Of a stretch of 64,000 nt of DNA, positions 1 to 8,102 are shown piece by piece (positions within the stretch are counted from its first letter, which is position 1; each line of letters opens with the position of its first letter). Position numbers and translations under genes: made by a program. The DNA comes from Pseudoalteromonas apostichopi (GTDB lineage Bacteria; Pseudomonadota; Gammaproteobacteria; Enterobacterales; Alteromonadaceae), in the NCBI RefSeq assembly GCF_030297135.1, contig NZ_AP028065.1, positions 1,922,001 to 1,986,000 on the forward strand, in the 5' to 3' direction. The notes beneath the pieces are model-generated. The model made no database searches. It was not told the origin of the DNA and saw nothing but the letters and a program-made list of their open reading frames with translations.

Positions 1-997
1 CAAGCATTACTGGTGCTTCGAAGCCTGGAACTAGGCGCTTGTATGAGTTAGTAGACGCGTTAGCAAATGCGTTGATTGCTTTAGCGTGCTTGATGATACC
101 ACCGATGTAGTAAAGAGCTTCTTCAGAAAGGCCAGCGTATTTGTCACCAGCGAAGATGTTTACACCATCTTTACCTAAAGATTGGTGACAGTGCATACCT
201 GAACCGTTATCACCTACAATTGGCTTAGGCATGAAAGTCGCTGTTTTACCATATAAGTGAGCCATGTTATGGATAACATATTTCATCTCTTGGATTTCGT
301 CAGCTTTTAATACCATTGTATTGAAGCGCGTTGCGATTTCATTTTGACCTGCAGTTGCTACTTCATGGTGGTGAGCTTCTACAACTTGACCAAGTTCTTC
401 AAGAACTAAACAAGTTGCTGAACGCCAGTCTTGTGATGAATCAACAGGTGAACACGGGAAGTAACCGCCTTTAACTCCTGGACGGTGACCCATGTTGCCA
501 CCTTCGTAATCTTTATCTGAGTTCCAAGCTGCTTCTACAGAATCGATTTTATACATAGAACCAGACATGTCTGATTTGTACTTAACATCGTCAAATAGGA
601 AGAATTCTGGTTCAGGGCCGAATAACACAGTGTCAGCAATACCTGTAGAACGCATGTATTCTTCAGCGCGTTTTGCAACAGAGCGCGGGTCACGCTCGTA
701 ACCTTGAAGTGTTGAAGGCTCAACTACGTCACAACGTATGATTAGTGTAGCTTCTTCAGAAAACGGGTCCATTTTCGCAGACTCAGGCACAGGCATAAGT
801 ACCATGTCTGATTCATTAATACCTTTCCAACCAGCAATTGAAGAACCGTCAAACATTTTGCCGTCTTCGAAGAAATCTTCATCAATTTGGTGATGAGGAA
901 TAGAAACATGCTGTTCTTTACCTTTGGTATCAGTAAAGCGTAAATCAATGAACTTAACGTCATTTTCTTTGATAAAATCTAAAACCGATTGTGACAT
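1..997 (-). CDS. glnA: glutamine synthetase, type I (partial, C-terminus outside window)
   Basis: Cytoplasmic enzyme that makes L-glutamine from glutamate, ammonia and ATP, the central step of nitrogen assimilation. The frame read from the minus strand starts MSQSVLDFIKEND at an ATG at 997 preceded by a GGAGG Shine-Dalgarno, and is open to the window edge (332 codons; GSI is usually about 468). Recognisable GSI motifs are MFDGSSIAGW, FGPEPEFFLFD, EVATAGQNEIATRF and GDNGSGMHCHQSL, which carry metal and substrate ligands. The C-terminal part with the adenylylation tyrosine lies outside the window. The upstream region carries a sigma-54 promoter and NtrC-like sites, so nitrogen control is expected. 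Identification is secure; only the 3' end is missing. Confidence 0.97.
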   Translation of the reverse strand, partial: MSQSVLDFIKENDVKFIDLRFTDTKGKEQHVSIPHHQIDEDFFEDGKMFDGSSIAGWKGINESDMVLMPVPESAKMDPFSEEATLIIRCDVVEPSTLQGYERDPRSVAKRAEEYMRSTGIADTVLFGPEPEFFLFDDVKYKSDMSGSMYKIDSVEAAWNSDKDYEGGNMGHRPGVKGGYFPCSPVDSSQDWRSATCLVLEELGQVVEAHHHEVATAGQNEIATRFNTMVLKADEIQEMKYVIHNMAHLYGKTATFMPKPIVGDNGSGMHCHQSLGKDGVNIFAGDKYAGLSEEALYYIGGIIKHAKAINAFANASTNSYKRLVPGFEAPVML

Positions 998-1053
998 GTG
1001 TCCTCCAATTGTTGGGTTTTATTTTTGCTGCATTATTGCTTTTCGCTATTGTA

Positions 1054-1069
1054 AGCTGGTTTCGTGCCA
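1054..1069 (-). promoter_or_regulatory. sigma-54 (-24/-12) promoter of glnA
   Basis: Read on the minus strand this is TGGCACGAAACCAGCT, a strong match to the RpoN consensus TGGCACG-N4-TTGCW. The invariant GG and GC are separated by exactly 10 nt. It lies about 57 bp upstream of the glnA ATG, as expected for an NtrC-activated glnA promoter. Confidence 0.8.
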
Positions 1070-1132
1070 TGTTTTTAACACATTGTTTAGGCTTATAAAA
1101 ATAAACACGGCTCAGTTTTGTTAACTCTTCAA

Positions 1133-1171
1133 GCACCAAGTTGGTGCATAAAAAGTTCATTGTGGTGCATA
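1133..1171 (-). promoter_or_regulatory. NtrC-type enhancer sites upstream of glnA
   Basis: A perfect 15-bp palindrome GCACCAAGTTGGTGC (1133-1147) matches the NtrC pattern GCACC-N5-GGTGC. A second GGTGCATAAAAAGT block repeats 21 bp further on (1143-1156 and 1164-1177), two helical turns from the first, so a weaker second site is likely. They lie about 70-100 bp upstream of the sigma-54 promoter, a usual enhancer distance. The rest of the glnA-typA gap (about 1180-1504) is AT-rich with no gene seen. Confidence 0.7.
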
Positions 1172-1504
1172 AAAAGTGCAACCTTATTTTTGCACAATTA
1201 TTGCGCGTGCCAATTTTTCTGCTACGAACACGATTTAGTGCCAAAATATGGTTCAAAAACTAAATTTTCGCCAGTTTTGCGTTCAGATTCACTTTAATTT
1301 TCATAAATTTGTCATTTATAAAACAGATACTTATAAAAAGCCTGAAGAAAGTTTATAAATTTATATTGGATAAACTTTCATCCATGCCATTATTAAGGGA
1401 TAATATGCGCCCTTTTAAATCCTATGCTGGGACATCTGGTGAAAACGCAGGTGACTGCGTAGATCTTGCAGGATCAATGAGATTCAATTTCTCTGAGAAA
1501 AAAT

Positions 1505-3328
1505 ATGAGCATCGAAAAGTTAAGAAATATAGCGATTATCGCCCACGTTGACCACGGTAAAACAACTTTGGTTGATAAACTGCTTGAGCAATCAGGCACA
1601 TTAGAAACGCGCGGCGGTAACGAAGAGCGCGTAATGGACTCAAACGACATTGAGAAAGAGCGTGGTATTACCATTTTAGCTAAGAACACAGCTATTTCTT
1701 GGAACGACTACCATATCAATATCGTAGACACCCCAGGACACGCCGACTTCGGTGGTGAAGTAGAGCGCGTACTTTCGATGGCTGACTCAGTATTACTACT
1801 TGTTGATGCTCAAGAAGGTCCAATGCCGCAAACGCGTTTCGTAACGCAAAAAGCATTCGCACAAGGTTTAACGCCGATTGTTGTTATCAACAAAATCGAC
1901 AAACCAGGTGCACGTCCTGACTGGGTTATGGACCAAGTTTTCGATTTATTCGATAACCTAGGTGCAACTGACGAACAGTTAGACTTTAAAGTAATCTATG
2001 CATCAGCGATCAACGGCTGGGCAACAATGGATTTAGACGAGCCATCAGATAACATGGAACCAATGTTCAAGATGATCGTTGACGAAGTATCTCCACCGGA
2101 TGCAGATCCTGAAGGTGCTTTCCAAATGCAAATTTCTCAGCTTGACTACAACTCATACATCGGTGTTATCGGTGTAGGTCGTATCAAGCGTGGTACTGTT
2201 CGTCCTAACCAACAAGTAACAATTGTTAGTGCAGACGGTACTAAGCGTAACGGTAAAGTTGGCCAAGTAATGAGCTACTTAGGCCTTGAGCGTCATGAAG
2301 CAGAATCTGCAGGCGCGGGTGACATCATTGCTATCACAGGTCTTGGTGAGCTGAAAATCTCAGACACTATCTGTGATGTAAATACCGTTGAAGCATTACC
2401 ACCGCTAAGCGTTGATGAGCCTACAGTAACAATGACGTTCTCTGTAAACACATCACCATTTGCTGGTAAAGAAGGTAAATTCGTAACTTCACGTAACATC
2501 CTTGAGCGTTTACAAGCTGAGCTTGTACACAACGTAGCACTACGTGTTGAAGAAACTGACAATCCAGATAGCTTCCGTGTTTCTGGTCGTGGTGAGTTAC
2601 ACTTAGGTATCTTAATCGAGAACATGCGTCGTGAAGGTTACGAGCTTGCGGTTTCTCGTCCACAAGTAATCCTTCGTGAAGTTGATGGTCAAAAAGAAGA
2701 GCCATACGAAACACTTACAATCGACTGTCAAGAAGAGCACCAAGGTTCTATCATGGAACAAATTGGTCTTCGTAAGGGTGAACTAACAGACATGTCTCCA
2801 GATGGTAAAGGCCGTGTACGTATGGACTTTATGATCCCAAGCCGTGGCTTAATTGGTTTCCAAACTGAATTCATGACATTAACGTCTGGTTCTGGTCTTC
2901 TTTACCACACATTCGATCACTACGGTCCACATAAAGGCGGTACTATCGGTGCGCGTAAGAATGGTGTAATGATTGCAAACGCAACAGGTAAAGCACTTAC
3001 TAACGCATTATTCAACTTACAAGACCGCGGTAAGTTATTCATCGGTCACGGTGTTGAAGTTTACGAAGGTATGGTTATCGGTATCCACAGCCGTGATAAC
3101 GACCTAACAGTAAACGCACTTAAAGGTAAGCAACTTACTAACGTTCGTGCATCTGGTACAGATGAAGCACAAACGTTAACACCACCACTTAACTATACGC
3201 TTGAACAAGCGATTGAATTCATCGATGATGATGAGTTAGTGGAAGTTACACCTCAGAGCATCCGTATTCGTAAACGTCACTTAACTGAAAGTGAGCGTAA
3301 ACGTGCGAGTCGTGCAGCTAAAGACTAA
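1505..3328 (+). CDS. typA: ribosome-associated translational GTPase TypA/BipA
   Basis: Elongation-factor-like GTPase that binds 70S ribosomes and supports ribosome assembly and stress or cold adaptation. The 607-residue product is of usual length. The G domain shows G1 AHVDHGKTT (13-21), the switch motif RGITI (53-57), DTPGH (75-79) and NKID (129-132). It is followed by the EF-G-like beta-barrel, domain III and V segments and the BipA-specific C-terminal domain (GSGLLYHTFDHYGPHKGG). The ATG is the first in frame and follows GAGAAAAAAT, a weak purine-rich ribosome site. It is divergent from glnA and is monocistronic, ending at a strong terminator. Confidence 0.97.
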   Translation: MSIEKLRNIAIIAHVDHGKTTLVDKLLEQSGTLETRGGNEERVMDSNDIEKERGITILAKNTAISWNDYHINIVDTPGHADFGGEVERVLSMADSVLLLVDAQEGPMPQTRFVTQKAFAQGLTPIVVINKIDKPGARPDWVMDQVFDLFDNLGATDEQLDFKVIYASAINGWATMDLDEPSDNMEPMFKMIVDEVSPPDADPEGAFQMQISQLDYNSYIGVIGVGRIKRGTVRPNQQVTIVSADGTKRNGKVGQVMSYLGLERHEAESAGAGDIIAITGLGELKISDTICDVNTVEALPPLSVDEPTVTMTFSVNTSPFAGKEGKFVTSRNILERLQAELVHNVALRVEETDNPDSFRVSGRGELHLGILIENMRREGYELAVSRPQVILREVDGQKEEPYETLTIDCQEEHQGSIMEQIGLRKGELTDMSPDGKGRVRMDFMIPSRGLIGFQTEFMTLTSGSGLLYHTFDHYGPHKGGTIGARKNGVMIANATGKALTNALFNLQDRGKLFIGHGVEVYEGMVIGIHSRDNDLTVNALKGKQLTNVRASGTDEAQTLTPPLNYTLEQAIEFIDDDELVEVTPQSIRIRKRHLTESERKRASRAAKD

Positions 3329-3353
3329 TAAGGTCTTTTAGTTTTTCAAAATT

Positions 3354-3387
3354 AAAACCGCCGTATTGAAAAATACGGCGGTTTTTT
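3354..3387 (+). terminator. Rho-independent terminator of typA
   Basis: Perfect 14-bp stem AAAACCGCCGTATT / AATACGGCGGTTTT with a GAAA tetraloop, continuing into a six-T run, 25 bp after the typA stop. Confidence 0.93.
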
Positions 3388-3399
3388 GTTGTATGATTA

Positions 3400-3483
3400 G
3401 CCGTCAGCCGTCAGCCGTCAGCCGTCAGCCGTCAGCCGTCAGCCGTCAGCCGTCAGCCGTCAGCCGTCAGCCGTCAGCCGTCA
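3400..3483 (+). repeat. heptanucleotide tandem repeat, 12 perfect copies of GCCGTCA
   Basis: Twelve uninterrupted identical 7-bp units (84 bp) directly after the typA terminator. The unit is not a multiple of three, so each copy shifts the frame by one. In the plus-strand frame that continues downstream there is no stop from 3401 to the TAG ending at 3670. Confidence 0.98.
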
Positions 3484-3517
3484 GATCGCAAGTGACTTAC
3501 ACTATGTGTCGCAACTA

Positions 3518-3670
3518 ATGTCCCAACCTGAGTGGGATGGTAATCCTGACCTTGATATTACTTTTCTTGTTGGCGTAATATTTCGTACCACAGTGATTAA
3601 TGTTTTATCGCTACCTACAGGAATTTTAGGAAAATATTTCCATAACAAAGTTAATGCCACTGGAATTTAG
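3518..3670 (+). CDS. possible small ORF or gene remnant (50 codons), unrecognised
   Basis: The frame reads MSQPEWDGNPDLD followed by a hydrophobic stretch (ITFLVGVIF...VINVLSLPTGILG) and ends at TAG 3668-3670. The same frame stays open upstream through the heptamer repeat to a TAG at 3398, so it could be the 3' remnant of a longer gene interrupted by repeat expansion. No clear Shine-Dalgarno precedes the ATG. I do not recognise the family. The rest of the 3671-3841 gap contains nothing I can name. Confidence 0.25.
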   Translation: MSQPEWDGNPDLDITFLVGVIFRTTVINVLSLPTGILGKYFHNKVNATGI

Positions 3671-3841
3671 CCTAAGCTCATTCACTAGGAGTGAATTGTT
3701 CCAACATTGCTATTAGAGCTATAGCTTTGCTTATTTTTTGTATTTCTAACCTAACTATTTAGTTTAATGAGCAACTCGCAACTTTTTACTAACCCCCCCA
3801 CTTGTACTATCTTTTCTAAATCTACCTTGCAGGAGAGTAAG

Positions 3842-4267
3842 ATGTATTTAGTTAGACTGATTTACACAAGTGAAATTAGCGATGGATTTGGACCTAATGA
3901 CATCGAAAATATTCTAGAGAAAGCTAAACAGAATAATGCTAAATGTAATGTAACAGGGCTACTTTGTTTTAATAGTTCTCATTTTATGCAATGCCTCGAA
4001 GGGTCACGGAAAGCAGTGAATGAGACTTATCATCGTATTCTTAATGACAAGCGTCATCGTAAAATTATCATGCTGAATTATTGTGAAATTTATGAAAGGG
4101 AATTTGAAAATTGGTCTATGGGTTATATTCCTTACACTAAACAAGTAAGCCCTATTAATCTTAAATATTCAGGGACCAGCGAATTTAACCCATTAGCCAT
4201 GTCTGCAGGAAGCGCGCATAAACTTATGCTAGCTTTACGTGACTCATTGCTCAAACATACGATGTAA
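3842..4267 (+). CDS. BLUF-domain blue-light photoreceptor (FAD-binding), single domain
   Basis: A 141-residue protein that is essentially one BLUF domain (about 1-95) plus a short C-terminal extension. The residues central to BLUF photochemistry are present at canonical positions: Y8 (LIYTS), N32, Q50 (HFMQCLEG), and W91 and M93 (NWSMGY). It should bind FAD and sense blue light. There is no fused output domain, so signalling must go through a partner. The ATG at 3842 is chosen over an in-frame ATG at 3767 because GGAGAG lies just upstream and BLUF proteins begin at this point (MYLVRLIYTS). It ends just before the convergent MBL-fold lipoprotein gene. Biological role unknown; possibly biofilm or motility control as for short BLUF proteins elsewhere. 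Confidence 0.92.
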   Translation: MYLVRLIYTSEISDGFGPNDIENILEKAKQNNAKCNVTGLLCFNSSHFMQCLEGSRKAVNETYHRILNDKRHRKIIMLNYCEIYEREFENWSMGYIPYTKQVSPINLKYSGTSEFNPLAMSAGSAHKLMLALRDSLLKHTM

Positions 4268-4282
4268 TGCTTGCAGGTGTCA

Positions 4283-5374
4283 CTACAGTGACACTTGCTC
4301 GCCTTCATTTAATATGTAAAGAGGAACTTGGCTGTTCATCTGCTTTTGCATATGTAGTAATCTCAATAACGCAGAGTGACTCGAGTGATCACCCATTTGC
4401 CAGCTTGAGTTGCCATAACCCCATGGGATCATCACTTTACAGCTTAGTTCCTCTGCCGCGTTTAATGCATCTTCTGGCGTTGTGTGAACATAACGATACC
4501 ATTTGCCATTTTCTTCATGGTAATAGGAAGCTATCGGCAGCAAACACACATCAATCTCGCCATATTTTTGGTTAATATCTTGAAAATGTTTTGAGTAACC
4601 GGTATCGCCAGCAAAAAATAAGGTTTTACCATTTTGTTCTAGTAACCAGCCATTCCAGAGATCTTTGTTGTGGTCGTCGTAAATGAAAGGCACCATAATA
4701 CGGCTACTAAAATGGTGCGCTGGCACCGCATTAACAGTTAAGTCATTAATTTGTGTACTTGCGTACCATGCCATTTCTGAAATATTAAAGCCACCCGTCG
4801 GGAAGTTATCTGCAAACCCTAATGGCACTAAATAGCGCGGAGCATTGCCAATTTCTTCTATATCCGCTTTGTTAAAATGGTCATAGTGAATATGTGAGTA
4901 CATTACCGCATCTAAGCCATTAAGTTGTACTTTTGATGGCCAAAAACCGGGTTTGCGATAGATGCCCCCTGCTAGCTTAAAGGCTAAGTCTACGGGTGAA
5001 TCAAACTGATCCTTAACAGGGTCAAACAACAGCTGTTCACCATTGGGTGACTGAATATAAAAGCTAGCATGGCCTAACCAACGAACCTTAAAGCCTGAGT
5101 TGATTGCAGGTACATTTTGCTGTGCTTGATATTGGCATTGTGAGTTGCTGTCGTCGCACACGAGTAGTTCTGACGCTTCATAGCAATTGTCAGTGCAGGT
5201 TGTTGGGTATTCTTTATCACCAGGATAAAGGTTGTGGTAGCGACCTTTGTACTCACCCTCGGTTTTTAATGGAGTGATGGTGCCTTCACCGGCAATAACA
5301 TTAACAGTGTTTGAATTACTGCATGCACTCAAGAGTGCTGCTGCAATAAGTGTTGAGAGAGTTTTTAAATGCAT
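4283..5374 (-). CDS. metallo-beta-lactamase-fold hydrolase, predicted lipoprotein
   Basis: A 363-residue product with a lipoprotein signal (lipobox LLSAC, Cys18), so it is probably membrane-anchored and periplasmic. The MBL metal motif HIHYDH is at about 161-166, followed by further ligands in PAHHFSSR, FAGDTGYSKHF and the C-terminal IPWGYGNSSW segment. This is the UlaG/NAPE-PLD-like branch (RWLGHASFYIQ near the start of the fold). A cysteine-containing insert precedes the MBL domain (TTCTDNCYEASELLVC). The ATG at 5374 gives the intact signal peptide; the longer frame would need a TTG. Substrate unknown. It lies downstream of the DUF2959 gene on the same strand but behind a terminator-like hairpin, so is probably a separate unit. 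Confidence 0.85.
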   Translation of the reverse strand: MHLKTLSTLIAAALLSACSNSNTVNVIAGEGTITPLKTEGEYKGRYHNLYPGDKEYPTTCTDNCYEASELLVCDDSNSQCQYQAQQNVPAINSGFKVRWLGHASFYIQSPNGEQLLFDPVKDQFDSPVDLAFKLAGGIYRKPGFWPSKVQLNGLDAVMYSHIHYDHFNKADIEEIGNAPRYLVPLGFADNFPTGGFNISEMAWYASTQINDLTVNAVPAHHFSSRIMVPFIYDDHNKDLWNGWLLEQNGKTLFFAGDTGYSKHFQDINQKYGEIDVCLLPIASYYHEENGKWYRYVHTTPEDALNAAEELSCKVMIPWGYGNSSWQMGDHSSHSALLRLLHMQKQMNSQVPLYILNEGEQVSL

Positions 5375-5459
5375 ACCATGCTTACTTTTTATTCTTTGCC
5401 GTGAGTTTAGCAAAATAAAATTTAAGATAAATCATTAAAAAGTAACAAGAGGTTACACA

Positions 5460-5489
5460 AAAAAGCCTACGTTTAAGTAGGCTTTTTTT
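5460..5489. terminator. bidirectional terminator-like hairpin
   Basis: AAAAAGCCTAC / GTAGGCTTTTT stem with a GTTTAA loop and T-runs on both strands. It lies 19 bp beyond the stop of the minus-strand DUF2959 gene, which it most likely terminates. Confidence 0.8.
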
Positions 5490-5507
5490 ACTAATAGCTT
5501 GAGTTGG

Positions 5508-6164
5508 TTAGCCCGCTTTATTCATTTGCTCAATGAACTTATTAGAGTCTTCAATTGATTTGTTCATGTCGTCCATTAACACTTTTATATCGCGTTTTAG
5601 GCTTGTGAACTCACCTTTGATTGCAGTAACAGCCTGCGCATTGAGGTTATGTTTTAAATACAGAACATTATCATGTAGTGATGATAATACCGGCTCCATT
5701 TTGCTTTCTGCACTGCGCATTGAGCGAAGTAGTTGATCAAATTGGCGCTTAGTTGCATTGAGCTTTTTGCTGCTTTCACGTTTTAGTGAGGCGCTTTTGT
5801 ATTGCTCTAGCTCATCGGCCCATTCATCAAATAGGGCTTCAGCTACATCTTCTACTTTATTGATATTACTTGTTACATCATTCGCTGCCGCTAAGCTCGA
5901 CTCGTAGTCATCATTAAGTTGATTGTAGGCATCTTGTAGTTCACCACCTTCAAAGTTGATTAGTGTGGTTAATCTATCTAATGCTGATTGAAACTCTTCT
6001 TGCGATTCTTGCTGCGCCTCTTTTGTTTCTTCTACGCGATCAACTAAAATGTCGCGCTTATGCACACCGACAGACTCCATGGCTGAGTAATAAGCTGACT
6101 GACAGCCTGTTAATGCCATTGTTACTGCAAATAGTGGTGCACTTAAAAGTGTCAGTTTTTTCAT
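5508..6164 (-). CDS. DUF2959 family lipoprotein
   Basis: 218 residues beginning with a lipoprotein signal (MKKLTLLSAPLFAVTMALTG then Cys21). The remainder is almost entirely charged alpha-helix with heptad-like patterning (about 40-215), predicting a coiled-coil periplasmic protein. I recognise the overall pattern (CQSAYYSAMESVGVHKRDIL near the N-terminus) as DUF2959, common in marine gammaproteobacteria and without a known biochemical role. The ATG at 6164 gives a proper signal peptide. It is divergent from yihY with a short AT-rich gap. Confidence 0.87.
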   Translation of the reverse strand: MKKLTLLSAPLFAVTMALTGCQSAYYSAMESVGVHKRDILVDRVEETKEAQQESQEEFQSALDRLTTLINFEGGELQDAYNQLNDDYESSLAAANDVTSNINKVEDVAEALFDEWADELEQYKSASLKRESSKKLNATKRQFDQLLRSMRSAESKMEPVLSSLHDNVLYLKHNLNAQAVTAIKGEFTSLKRDIKVLMDDMNKSIEDSNKFIEQMNKAG

Positions 6165-6250
6165 TGAGAATCCTTTTTAGGTACCTGTCATTTCAAATTA
6201 TGTGGTGGATTGCTATGATTATCAAAACATTTTAGCAGAAATTAGATTCT

Positions 6251-7123
6251 ATGGATGAGAAGCTCAGTCGTTATAAGCTGCAAATAAGCATTTTCTTGAA
6301 GCAACAACCTACTTGGTGGATGCAGTATCTTAATCGTTGTATTGACGATCAAATAACTGTAAATGCTGGTTATTTGGCTTATGTAACCCTGTTATCAATC
6401 GTACCTTTAGTGGCTGTCGGTGTGGCAATCTTTTCTGCTTTTCCTGGGTTCGAAAGCACATTGGTGACCATAGAAAACTTTTTGTTTACTAATCTTGTGC
6501 CGACCTCTACAGATGTAATTAAAGAGCATATCAGTGCTTTTGCAGGTAATGCTAATAAAATGACTGCTGTCGGTGTGGGCTTTTTAGCAGCGGTTTCCTT
6601 ACTACTTATCCGGAATGTTGATGCTACATTAAACCGAATTTGGCGTATTAAGAAAAAACGCCCAATGATGATTTCGTTTGCCGTATACTGGATGGTGCTC
6701 AGTTTAGGCCCTGTACTACTAGGTGCAAGTATTGGTGTGACCTCATACATTGTCTCTTTAGTGTCATTTGCTGATCAGGGGATTCCCGGGTTTAGCGGCT
6801 TTTTATTGAAATTATTACCTTACATAATTTCAATGATTGGCTTCATTATGCTCTATACTTTAGTTCCTAACACACGAGTTCCATTTAGAGCGGCAATTCC
6901 GGGCGCTTTGTTTGCAGCTATGTTGTTTGAGCTGACAAAAAAAGGCTTTGCTTTGTACATCAGTCACTTCCCATCGTACGAGGTTATTTATGGGGCGTTG
7001 GCAACAATACCTATTCTGTTTGTATGGGTGTATTTGTCGTGGATTGTCGTATTACTCGGTGCAGAATTTACTGTATGTATCAGCCCTGAGAATATTGAGG
7101 ACACGCCTGATATAGAGGTTTAA
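6251..7123 (+). CDS. YihY/BrkB family inner-membrane protein
   Basis: 290 residues, with about six hydrophobic membrane segments starting near residue 40 (GYLAYVTLLSIVPLVAVGVAIF) and the family motif RNVDATLNRIWRIKKKRP at about 118-135. The conserved end (GALATIPILFVWVYLSWIVVLLGAEF with adjacent residues) is intact. This family was once mislabelled ribonuclease BN; it is a polytopic membrane protein, possibly a transporter, of unsettled function. The gene is followed after 25 bp by prolyl aminopeptidase and dtd on the same strand, an arrangement common in gammaproteobacteria, so they may be co-transcribed. Confidence 0.9.
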   Translation: MDEKLSRYKLQISIFLKQQPTWWMQYLNRCIDDQITVNAGYLAYVTLLSIVPLVAVGVAIFSAFPGFESTLVTIENFLFTNLVPTSTDVIKEHISAFAGNANKMTAVGVGFLAAVSLLLIRNVDATLNRIWRIKKKRPMMISFAVYWMVLSLGPVLLGASIGVTSYIVSLVSFADQGIPGFSGFLLKLLPYIISMIGFIMLYTLVPNTRVPFRAAIPGALFAAMLFELTKKGFALYISHFPSYEVIYGALATIPILFVWVYLSWIVVLLGAEFTVCISPENIEDTPDIEV

Positions 7124-7148
7124 ATATACTGCACCTAAGGAGAGCGAG

Positions 7149-8102
7149 GTGCAGTTACATCCACATTATGTTGCTAACCGTGACTATCATTTGAGTGTTG
7201 GTGATGGTCATCAAATCCATGTTCAAGAATATGGTGCGTCTACGGGAATTGCAGTGGTGTTATGTCATGGCGGTCCTGGCGCGGGGCTGTGCCCAGAAAA
7301 TTGCCGCTTTTTCGACTTAGAACGTTTTCGGGTGATCATGTTCAGCCAGCGTGGCTGTGGTCATTCTACACCTCATGATATATCTAAAAATACCACTTCC
7401 GAATTAGTCGCAGACCTTGAGTTGTTACGCAACCAGTTAGGTATTGATAAGTGGCTTGTTTGTGGCGAATCTTGGGGCGCCACGTTGGCACTTGTATACG
7501 CAATAAATCATCGGGAACATATTGCAGGACTTATTTTACGGGCCAGCTTTCTAGCTTGTAATAGCGACTTTGAATGGCTCTATACAAAAAATGGAGCCGG
7601 CGCGCATTTTTATCCAGAGTGCTTCAATGAGTTTGCGCACAATTACTCCGATTGGCATGCCTTACTCGATTTTTATCAGCAACAGTTAAACAGTGACGAT
7701 CAAATAAAAGCAAGTAAATTTGCCAAACTATGGTGTCATTGGGAACAGGTGCTGTGCCATGGTGAGCCATTAACAAACTGGGGTTTACAAGAGCCCCATG
7801 TAGGGTTAAATCAAGCAAGGTTAATGGTGCATTATTTTCGTAATCACTGCTTTATCGAAGAGGCTTTTATCGCAGAAAATGCACATTTACTTACTCATTT
7901 ACCTATTTGGTTTATTCATGGCCGCGCCGATTTGATCTGTCGATATAGTGCGGTACAGCAGCTTGCTGAACAGTTAAATGCACAATTATTGATTTTAGAT
8001 GGCATTGGGCACAGCAGCGATAATCAGGTATATTTGGCGGCAATGCGACGTGCCGCAGATTTAATGTATATCAAGTTATCGAGGGATCAATGCAAGGCTT
8101 AA
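7149..8102 (+). CDS. prolyl aminopeptidase-like alpha/beta hydrolase (peptidase family S33)
   Basis: 317 residues. Motifs are HGGPGAG at 40-46 (oxyanion-hole signature of proline iminopeptidase), FSQRGCGHSTPH at 65-76 (family DQRGxGxSxPH) and nucleophile elbow GESWG at 106-110 (Ser108). The late WFIHGRADLICR supplies the Asp and DGIGHSSDN the His of the triad. It probably removes N-terminal proline from peptides in the cytoplasm. Translation appears to begin at GTG 7149, preceded by AGGAGAGCGAG. The 3' end overlaps dtd by 13 bp, implying translational coupling. Exact substrate could differ among S33 enzymes. Confidence 0.85.
   Translation: MQLHPHYVANRDYHLSVGDGHQIHVQEYGASTGIAVVLCHGGPGAGLCPENCRFFDLERFRVIMFSQRGCGHSTPHDISKNTTSELVADLELLRNQLGIDKWLVCGESWGATLALVYAINHREHIAGLILRASFLACNSDFEWLYTKNGAGAHFYPECFNEFAHNYSDWHALLDFYQQQLNSDDQIKASKFAKLWCHWEQVLCHGEPLTNWGLQEPHVGLNQARLMVHYFRNHCFIEEAFIAENAHLLTHLPIWFIHGRADLICRYSAVQQLAEQLNAQLLILDGIGHSSDNQVYLAAMRRAADLMYIKLSRDQCKA

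Noticed and set aside
3400..3483. CRISPR array from the short tandem repeat
   Set aside because: Repeats are 7 bp and contiguous without spacers, and no cas genes are in the window.
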